From Rhodobacterales bacterium 34-62-10 (GTDB taxonomy: Bacteria; Pseudomonadota; Alphaproteobacteria; Rhodobacterales; Rhodobacteraceae): 11,162 nt of DNA. The stretch spans positions 1 to 11,162 of the forward strand of contig NCJR01000039.1 of NCBI GenBank assembly GCA_002282555.1. Direction: 5' to 3'. This document shows, one piece after another, positions 6,820-11,162 of this stretch. The stretch's first letter is position 1. Every line of letters begins with the position of its first letter. Under the pieces are notes generated by a model. That model was not told where the DNA came from, searched no databases, and worked only from the letters and a program-made list of their open reading frames with translations. A program made the position numbers and the translations under genes.

Positions 6820-7104
6820 ATGACCGCGACAACACCGCTTTGGGAAGTGTTCATCCGTCCGCGCAATGGTCTGGCGCATAAACACGTCGGCAGTCTGCAT
6901 GCCGCAGATGAGGTGATGGCGCTGCAAGCGGCGCGGGATGTCTATACGCGCCGTGGAGAGGGGAATTCGATCTGGGTTGTGCCATCAGCCGCGATCACGG
7001 CCTCCGATCCTGATCAGACGGCCGAGAATTTTGAACCAACAGCGGACAAGATTTATCGCCATCCGACCTTTTACGAGATCCCGGACGAAGTGGGGCATAT
7101 GTGA
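6820..7104 (+). CDS. paaB: 1,2-phenylacetyl-CoA epoxidase subunit B
   Basis: Small non-catalytic subunit that bridges PaaAC heterodimers in the phenylacetyl-CoA epoxidase complex and is needed for efficient activity. The 94 residues match the family length. Diagnostic stretches are PLWEVFIRPRNGLAHKHVGS (6-25), then LHAADEVMALQAARDVYTRR (26-45) and the SIWVVPSAAI segment (50-59). The C-terminus carries the HPTFYEIPDEVGHM ending (81-94) usual for PaaB. It has no metal-binding motif. Its stop TGA shares one base with the paaC ATG (TGATG), indicating translational coupling to paaC, whereas it is separated from paaA by 69 nt containing a strong hairpin. Confidence 0.96.
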   Translation: MTATTPLWEVFIRPRNGLAHKHVGSLHAADEVMALQAARDVYTRRGEGNSIWVVPSAAITASDPDQTAENFEPTADKIYRHPTFYEIPDEVGHM

Positions 7105-7850
7105 TGGCCGTGTTTGACGCTCTGCTGGAACTGGCCGACGATCATCTGATCCTTGGTCATCGTCTTTCGGAATGGTGCGGTCATGCGCCCATGCTGGAAG
7201 AAGATCTTGCCATGCCCAACATGGGGCTGGACCTGATCGGCACGGCGCGGACGCTCTATGACCACGCGGGCAAGCTGGAAGGCAAGGGCCGGTCCGAGGA
7301 TGATCTGGCCTATCTGCGGGGCGAGCGGGAATATCGCAATTGTCTGCTGGTCGAACGCCCGAATGAGGATTTCGCACATACAATGCTGCGTCAATTCTAC
7401 TTTGCCGCTTTCATGCGCCCCTATTGGCTGGCAGCGCTGAACAGCACGGATGAGGTGGTGCGCGGTGTCGCGGGCAAGGCCGAGAAGGAAATGGCCTATC
7501 ACATCCGCCACGCGGGTGAATGGGTGATCCGGCTTGGCGACGGAACCGAAGAAAGTGCCGCGCGGATACGCGACGCGGTTGAGGCGCTGCATATCTATGT
7601 GGATGAGCTGTTCGATAGTTCGGATGCCGCACAAGAGGCTGAGGCCGCAGGACTCCTGCCGGTGCGCGCCGATCTGCGCGCGACATGGGACCGCACCGTG
7701 GCCGAGGTCTTTGCCGAAGCGCTGCTGGAGCAGCCGACTGCCGCCTATGCGCAGCGCGGCGGGCGGCAAGGCATCCATAACGAGACGCTGGGCCATTTGC
7801 TGGCTGAAATGCAGGTTGTCCATCGCGCCCATCCCGGGGCCCGCTGGTGA
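7104..7850 (+). CDS. paaC: 1,2-phenylacetyl-CoA epoxidase subunit C
   Basis: Structural ferritin-like subunit of 248 residues that pairs with PaaA; in characterised enzymes it lacks a functional diiron site and stabilises PaaA. Family hallmarks: ILGHRLSEWCGHAPMLEED (16-34), then LDLIGTAR (42-49), ERPNEDFAHTMLRQFYFAAF (84-103) and AEKEMAYHIRHAGEWVIRLG (126-145). The start is ATG 7104 in the TGATG overlap with paaB; a GTG one codon earlier (7101) is also in frame but does not give the usual coupled arrangement. The ribosome binding site is weak (GGGG at 7092-7095), so initiation probably depends on coupling to paaB. The 3' end overlaps the paaD GTG by 4 nt. Confidence 0.95.
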   Translation: MAVFDALLELADDHLILGHRLSEWCGHAPMLEEDLAMPNMGLDLIGTARTLYDHAGKLEGKGRSEDDLAYLRGEREYRNCLLVERPNEDFAHTMLRQFYFAAFMRPYWLAALNSTDEVVRGVAGKAEKEMAYHIRHAGEWVIRLGDGTEESAARIRDAVEALHIYVDELFDSSDAAQEAEAAGLLPVRADLRATWDRTVAEVFAEALLEQPTAAYAQRGGRQGIHNETLGHLLAEMQVVHRAHPGARW

Positions 7851-8341
7851 CTGTCTGCTGGCAGGGCAGCGCAGAGGCAGCGTGGGAGGCGGCAGCCGCT
7901 GTCCCCGACCCCGAGGTGCCCTGCGTGACGGTGGCTGATCTGGGCATCTTGCGTTGGGTCAGGGTCGAAGACGGCGTAGCTGTGGCCGGGGTCACACCTA
8001 CCTATTCGGGCTGTCCCGCAGTGCTGGCGATTGAACTGGCTGTCGAAGCGGCGTTAAGGGAAGCAGGTTTTGAAGCACGGATCGAGCGTGTGCTGACGCC
8101 ACCTTGGACAACCGACTGGATCACCGATGAAGGGCGCGAAAAGCTGCGGGAATACGGGATTGCCCCGCCCGTCAAATCCTCGGGCTCGATCCGATCGCTG
8201 TTCGGTGAGGTCACGGTGGCCTGCCCCAAATGCGGCAGCACCGATACCGAGAAGCTGAGCGAGTTCGGATCGACCGCTTGCAAGGCGCATTACCGATGCT
8301 GCGCCTGTGCCGAACCCTTCGACTATTTCAAATGCATCTGA
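7847..8341 (+). CDS. paaD: Phenylacetate-CoA epoxidase accessory protein D (MIP18/DUF59 family with C-terminal Cys cluster)
   Basis: 164-residue protein required in vivo for phenylacetyl-CoA oxidation but not part of the purified epoxidase; it is thought to help assemble the metal centres, by likeness to the MIP18/SufT-type iron-sulphur assembly family. The N-terminal domain shows VPDPEVPCVTVADLGILR (19-36) and the YSGCPA motif (53-58) with the invariant Cys56. The C-terminus is Cys-rich: CPKC (126-129), C145, CCAC (151-154) and C163, ending EPFDYFKC (156-163), a probable zinc or Fe-S site. The GTG start overlaps the paaC stop by 4 nt (GTGA). A 14-nt gap separates it from paaE. It is specific to paa clusters among MIP18 proteins because of the Cys-rich tail. 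Confidence 0.94.
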   Translation: MTVCWQGSAEAAWEAAAAVPDPEVPCVTVADLGILRWVRVEDGVAVAGVTPTYSGCPAVLAIELAVEAALREAGFEARIERVLTPPWTTDWITDEGREKLREYGIAPPVKSSGSIRSLFGEVTVACPKCGSTDTEKLSEFGSTACKAHYRCCACAEPFDYFKCI

Positions 8342-8347
8342 CGACAC

Positions 8348-8353
8348 AAAGGA
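8348..8353 (+). promoter_or_regulatory. paaE ribosome binding site
   Basis: AAAGGA lies 2 nt before ATG 8356 and 8 nt before the in-frame ATG 8362. The spacing favours 8362. From memory, the E. coli PaaE start has two residues between Met and Phe-His, as MPMFH would have here, which favours 8356. The difference is two residues. Confidence 0.5.
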
Positions 8354-8361
8354 CCATGCCC

Positions 8362-9411
8362 ATGTTCCACGACCTGACCATCCGCGAGGTGCGCCGCGAG
8401 ACACCGGATTCCGTGGCGATTTCCTTTGATGTGCCTGAGGCCCTGACCGATGCTTTCGCGTGGGTGCCGGGTCAGTATCTGACCCTGCGGGCCACTGTGG
8501 AGGGGCAGGATATCCGCCGCTCCTATTCGATCGCGAGCCTGCCGGGTAAGCCGCTGACCGTGGGGGTCAAGCATGTGGATGGGGGCGCCTTTTCCAGCTT
8601 TGCCCAAGCCCTCACCGCTGGGCAGAGGCTTCAGGTGATGCCGCCTGAGGGACGTTTCACCTGCACATCCGAGGAACGTCTTGTCCTGATCGCCGCAGGG
8701 TCGGGGGTCACGCCGATGGTGGCGATGGCGGCGGATGCACTGGCGCGCGGGGCCGAGGTCACGCTGATCTATGGCAACCGCAATACCGGGTCGATCATGT
8801 TCCGCGAGGCGCTGGACGGGTTGAAAGACCGCTATGTGGATCGTTTCACGCTGATCCATATTCTGAGCCGTGAACCGCAGGATGTGGCATTGCTGAACGG
8901 GCGGATCACGGGCGACAAGATCGCGGCGTTGGCGCGTGCGGGAGCTGTCGATCTGGCTGGAGCTGATGGGATTTTCCTATGCGGTCCGGGCGACATGATT
9001 GACGACGTGGCCGCCACACTGGAAGGGCAGGGTAACCCTAAGGACCGTGTCCATTTCGAACGCTTCTTCCAAGCGGGGGAAGTGCAGCGCGCCCCCCGTT
9101 CCGCTGCGGCCGAGGCTGCTGCGGCGCATGGTGTTACCGTCGAGGTGCTCTTGGACGGCACGCGCAAGCAATTCACGGTCGAGGCGGGTGATGACAATGT
9201 GGTCGCCGCCGCCGAGCGTCAGGGGCTGGAGCTGCCTTATTCCTGCAAGGGCGGCATGTGCTGCACCTGTCGCTGCAAGGTGGCCGAAGGCAGTGCAGAA
9301 ATGGCCGTGAACTACTCGCTGGAGCCTTGGGAGCTTGAAGCGGGCTTCACCCTGGCTTGTCAGGCGCGCCCGACCAGTGACCGGCTGGTTCTGGATTTCG
9401 ACGCTGCCTGA
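8362..9411 (+). CDS. paaE: 1,2-phenylacetyl-CoA epoxidase reductase subunit E
   Basis: NADPH-dependent reductase (349 residues) passing electrons through FAD and a 2Fe-2S centre to the PaaA diiron site. Domains in order: FAD-binding beta-barrel (1-~103) with WVPGQYLTL (34-42) and the flavin motif RRSYS (52-56); nucleotide-binding domain (~105-238) with GSGVTPM (113-119) and CGPGDM (207-212); a linker rich in Ala (~248-255); and a C-terminal plant-type ferredoxin domain (~258-349) with C295, C300, C303 (CX4CX2C) and C333. This domain order separates it from oxygenase reductases with an N-terminal ferredoxin. ATG 8362 is chosen for ribosome binding site spacing; ATG 8356 is equally in frame. 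It is the last gene of the paa cluster seen here, followed by a weak stem-loop. Confidence 0.95.
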   Translation: MFHDLTIREVRRETPDSVAISFDVPEALTDAFAWVPGQYLTLRATVEGQDIRRSYSIASLPGKPLTVGVKHVDGGAFSSFAQALTAGQRLQVMPPEGRFTCTSEERLVLIAAGSGVTPMVAMAADALARGAEVTLIYGNRNTGSIMFREALDGLKDRYVDRFTLIHILSREPQDVALLNGRITGDKIAALARAGAVDLAGADGIFLCGPGDMIDDVAATLEGQGNPKDRVHFERFFQAGEVQRAPRSAAAEAAAAHGVTVEVLLDGTRKQFTVEAGDDNVVAAAERQGLELPYSCKGGMCCTCRCKVAEGSAEMAVNYSLEPWELEAGFTLACQARPTSDRLVLDFDAA

Positions 9412-9429
9412 CCTGTGGTGCGTCAGGTA
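9405..9429 (+). terminator. Weak stem-loop at the 3' end of paaE
   Basis: CCTGAC (9407-9412) can pair with GTCAGG (9422-9427) around a 9-nt loop, extendable by a G-U and a T-A pair. The stem includes the paaE stop codon. No U-tract follows, so it is at best a rho-dependent or processing signal. Confidence 0.25.
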
Positions 9430-9449
9430 AGCGGGTTGATCCGGTGAAG

Positions 9450-9509
9450 GTGAAGTGTCAACGTGTCCGGCAACCACCGCATTGATTGGTGGCACTTCAC
9501 ACAGGACAC
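9450..9509 (+). promoter_or_regulatory. amn leader with competing stem-loops
   Basis: Stem 1 pairs GTGAAGTG (9450-9457) with CACTTCAC (9493-9500), extendable inwards by three more pairs including one G-U. Stem 2 pairs CCACC (9474-9478) with GGTGG (9488-9492). Stem 3 pairs GTGTCC (9463-9468) with GGACAC (9504-9509); the latter overlaps AGGA (9503-9506), the likely amn ribosome binding site. Stems 1 and 3 cross each other and would normally exclude one another. I found no good sigma-70 promoter in the gap. A leader switch is inferred from complementarity alone. Confidence 0.4.
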
Positions 9510-9512
9510 CCG

Positions 9513-10997
9513 ATGCGGCCAAACCAGAATGACCTTCAGGTGATGTCACCCGATCAGCCCGCACCGGAGTTCTTCACCGACCAGAAGGCTGCCGTCGCGC
9601 GGCTTGCCCTTCTTTACGAACAGGCGACCCGCTTTCTCTGCGACAACTTCTCGGACACGATGCAGACGGGACATCCCGGATGCCGCTACCGCGCCTTTTA
9701 TCCCGAAATACGGATTGCCACGACCAGCCATGCCAAGGTGGACAGCCGCCTAAGCTTTGGCCATGTCGCGCGCCCCGGCACGCATGCGACCACAATCACA
9801 CGGCCTGACCTGTTCCGGCATTATCTGGAACAGCAGATCGGTCTTCTGATCCAGAACCATGAGGTGGCGGTGCAGATCCGCGTGTCGGACACACCGATCC
9901 CGGTGCATTTCGCTGTGGCAAACGATCCCGGCATGACCGTCCCGCAGGAAGGCGCCGCGACCTTTACCCTGCGTGATGTTTTTGATGTGCCAGACCTGAA
10001 CACGATGAACGATGATATCGTCAACGGGACCTACAAACTGCCCCCGGATGGGACCGAACCGCTGGCCGCCTTTACCGCGCAGCGCGTCGATTACTCACTG
10101 GCGCGATTGGCGCATTACACCGCCACGGACCCGGTCCATTTTCAGAACCATGTTCTTTTCACCAACTACCAGTTCTATGTCTCGGAGTTTGAGGCTTATG
10201 CCCGCAAGGTGCTGGCCGATCCCGATCGTGGCTATGTCAGTTTTGTCAGCACCGGGAATGTCGAGATCACCGACCCTGATACGCCGCTATCGCTTGTCGA
10301 CAAAGTGCCGCAGATGCCAGCCTATCACCTTAAACGCGCCGATGGGTCCGGGATCACCTTGGTCAACATCGGGGTCGGTCCGTCGAACGCCAAGACCGCT
10401 ACCGATCATATCGCGGTATTGCGCCCCCATGCATGGATCATGGTCGGTCATTGTGCCGGATTGCGCAATTCCCAGAGCCTTGGGGATTTCGTGCTCGCCC
10501 ATGCCTATCTGCGCGAGGACAAAGTGCTGGACGATGATCTGCCTGTTTGGGTACCGATCCCTGCACTGGCAGAAATCCAGATCGCCTTGCAGCAGGCCGT
10601 CGCCGAGGAAACCCAGCTTGAGGATTACGACCTCAAACGGATCATGCGGACGGGCACTGTCGCCTCGGTTGACAACCGCAACTGGGAATTACGCGATCAG
10701 ACCGGTCCGGTGCAGCGTTTGAGCCAAAGTCGTGCCGTCGCGTTGGACATGGAAAGTGCGACGATCGCGGCGAACGGGTTCCGCTTCCGTGTGCCCTATG
10801 GCACGTTGCTTTGCGTGTCGGACAAACCACTCCATGGCGAGTTGAAACTGCCGGGTATGGCGTCGGACTTCTATAAAACACAGGTCGCGCGCCATCTGAT
10901 GATCGGCATTCGGGCAATGGAGCGCTTGCGGGATATGCCGCTTGCGCGTATCCACAGCCGGAAATTGCGAAGTTTCGAGGAGACAGCCTTCCTTTAA
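9513..10997 (+). CDS. amn: AMP nucleosidase
   Basis: Hydrolyses AMP to adenine and ribose 5-phosphate (EC 3.2.2.4), a purine-salvage and adenylate-balancing enzyme of the cytoplasm. The 494 residues compare with about 480-500 for the family. The N-terminal AMP nucleosidase domain shows YRAFYPEIRI (59-68) and AKVDSRLSFGHV (74-85). The C-terminal domain has the nucleoside phosphorylase fold: VNIGVGPSNAKTATDH (284-299), then VGHCAGLRNSQSLGDFVLAH (311-330), ALDMESATIAANG (410-422) with the ribose-binding Met-Glu pair, and CVSDKPLHGELKLPG (434-448) with the catalytic-type Asp437. ATG 9513 is preferred: AGGA lies 6 nt upstream and the length fits the family. ATG 9543 is a later alternative with a poor ribosome binding site. 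It is same-strand with paaE but 101 nt away and functionally unrelated. Confidence 0.95.
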   Translation: MRPNQNDLQVMSPDQPAPEFFTDQKAAVARLALLYEQATRFLCDNFSDTMQTGHPGCRYRAFYPEIRIATTSHAKVDSRLSFGHVARPGTHATTITRPDLFRHYLEQQIGLLIQNHEVAVQIRVSDTPIPVHFAVANDPGMTVPQEGAATFTLRDVFDVPDLNTMNDDIVNGTYKLPPDGTEPLAAFTAQRVDYSLARLAHYTATDPVHFQNHVLFTNYQFYVSEFEAYARKVLADPDRGYVSFVSTGNVEITDPDTPLSLVDKVPQMPAYHLKRADGSGITLVNIGVGPSNAKTATDHIAVLRPHAWIMVGHCAGLRNSQSLGDFVLAHAYLREDKVLDDDLPVWVPIPALAEIQIALQQAVAEETQLEDYDLKRIMRTGTVASVDNRNWELRDQTGPVQRLSQSRAVALDMESATIAANGFRFRVPYGTLLCVSDKPLHGELKLPGMASDFYKTQVARHLMIGIRAMERLRDMPLARIHSRKLRSFEETAFL

Positions 10998-11022
10998 AGT
11001 TCCCGAAATCACGTAGAGGTCG

Positions 11023-11051
11023 CGAAAAATGCCATGTCAGGCACGTTTTCG
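11023..11051 (+). terminator. Putative stem-loop terminator downstream of amn
   Basis: CGAAAA (11023-11028) pairs with TTTTCG (11046-11051) and TGCC (11030-11033) with GGCA (11040-11043), leaving a small internal bulge and the six-base loop ATGTCA. It sits 25 nt after the amn stop. The following sequence is only moderately T-rich, so efficiency is uncertain. Confidence 0.4.
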
Positions 11052-11073
11052 TCTTGTAATAACCCACTATTCG

Positions 11074-11102
11074 TTGTGTTTAGACACGAGATACAGTTAA
11101 AT
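11074..11102 (+). promoter_or_regulatory. Possible promoter for the gene starting at 11150
   Basis: TTGTGT (11074-11079) and TTAAAT (11097-11102) are 17 bp apart in an AT-richer stretch. The match to consensus is weak (three and four of six). It would give a leader of about 40 nt. Confidence 0.25.
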
Positions 11103-11149
11103 CTAGCAAATGAGCCCCAACAGATCGGGCAGTTGAAGGAGACCAAGAA

Positions 11150-11162
11150 ATGGCAAAACCGA
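11150..11162 (+). CDS. Start of a gene cut by the window edge, product unknown
   Basis: Only ATG GCA AAA CCG and one further base are visible (MAKP). The start is supported by AAGGAGA at 11136-11142, 7 nt upstream. A Met-Ala-Lys-Pro beginning would fit, among many possibilities, a small basic DNA-binding protein such as HU, but four residues cannot establish that. Confidence 0.5.

Noticed and set aside
5773..6927. Minus-strand open frame of 384 codons opposite paaA
   Set aside because: It covers nearly all of paaA and part of paaB in antisense. Its translation is rich in Arg, His and Gln without a recognisable domain, as expected for a shadow frame in GC-rich DNA.
7071..7832. Minus-strand open frame of 253 codons opposite paaC
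   Set aside because: Antisense to a confidently identified gene, no recognisable domain and no independent promoter.
8230..8361. N-terminal extension of paaE from an upstream in-frame start
   Set aside because: It would overlap more than 100 nt of paaD, the extra residues do not resemble any PaaE N-terminus, and a ribosome binding site lies at 8348-8353.
9456..9461. Consensus -35 box TTGACA on the minus strand in the paaE-amn gap
   Set aside because: No matching -10 box at suitable spacing on that strand, and no minus-strand gene that it could serve.
1..11162. Search for tRNA, CRISPR array, insertion sequence, prophage or toxin-antitoxin genes
   Set aside because: No repeated spacer structure, transposase motif, terminal repeats, integrase or tRNA-like cloverleaf was recognised. 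Base composition is even apart from short AT-rich gaps before paaA and after amn.

Overview
The window looks like a chromosomal segment of an alphaproteobacterium of the Rhodobacterales/Roseobacter type. The reasons are the GC-rich coding style, the xseB-ispA-dxs gene order, the family-level sequence of PaaA-E and AMP nucleosidase, and a GC-rich hairpin followed by a CCCCCGGAGTATTTT-type stretch that I associate with intergenic regions of this group (from memory, not checked). No phage, insertion sequence, tRNA, rRNA or CRISPR array is visible. The window is densely coding; the longest gap without a gene is about 150 bases.

Left part (1-4167). A minus-strand kinase of the aminoglycoside phosphotransferase/choline kinase fold is divergent from a plus-strand cluster xseB-ispA-dxs. 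XseB is the small subunit of exonuclease VII. IspA makes farnesyl diphosphate. Dxs makes 1-deoxy-D-xylulose 5-phosphate, the entry point of the MEP isoprenoid pathway. A sigma-70-like promoter lies just before xseB.

Middle (4174-5660). Two translationally coupled minus-strand genes encode an atypical short-chain dehydrogenase/epimerase and, downstream, an ExoD-family membrane protein. They converge on dxs, and both stop codons sit inside one small inverted repeat.

Right-middle (5661-9411). A phenylacetyl-CoA epoxidase cluster, paaABCDE, is preceded by a good promoter (TTGAGA, 16 bp, TATAAC). One half of a perfect 11-bp inverted repeat lies between the -35 and -10 boxes, as expected for a repressor operator. 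PaaA and PaaC form the diiron oxygenase core, PaaB is the bridging subunit, PaaE is the FAD/2Fe-2S reductase and PaaD is the likely metal-cluster maturation factor. A strong GC hairpin separates paaA from paaB; the starts of paaC and paaD overlap the preceding stop codons. The rest of the phenylacetate pathway (paaK, paaG, paaZ, paaJ, paaF/H) and its regulator are not in the window.

Right end (9412-11162). amn (AMP nucleosidase) follows a leader with mutually exclusive stem-loops, one of which covers its ribosome binding site. After a hairpin-containing gap, a last gene begins at 11150 with a good ribosome binding site, but only four codons are visible.

I did not find a convincing undescribed multi-gene system. 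The parts most worth a second look are regulatory: the paa operator, the paaA-paaB hairpin and the amn leader.
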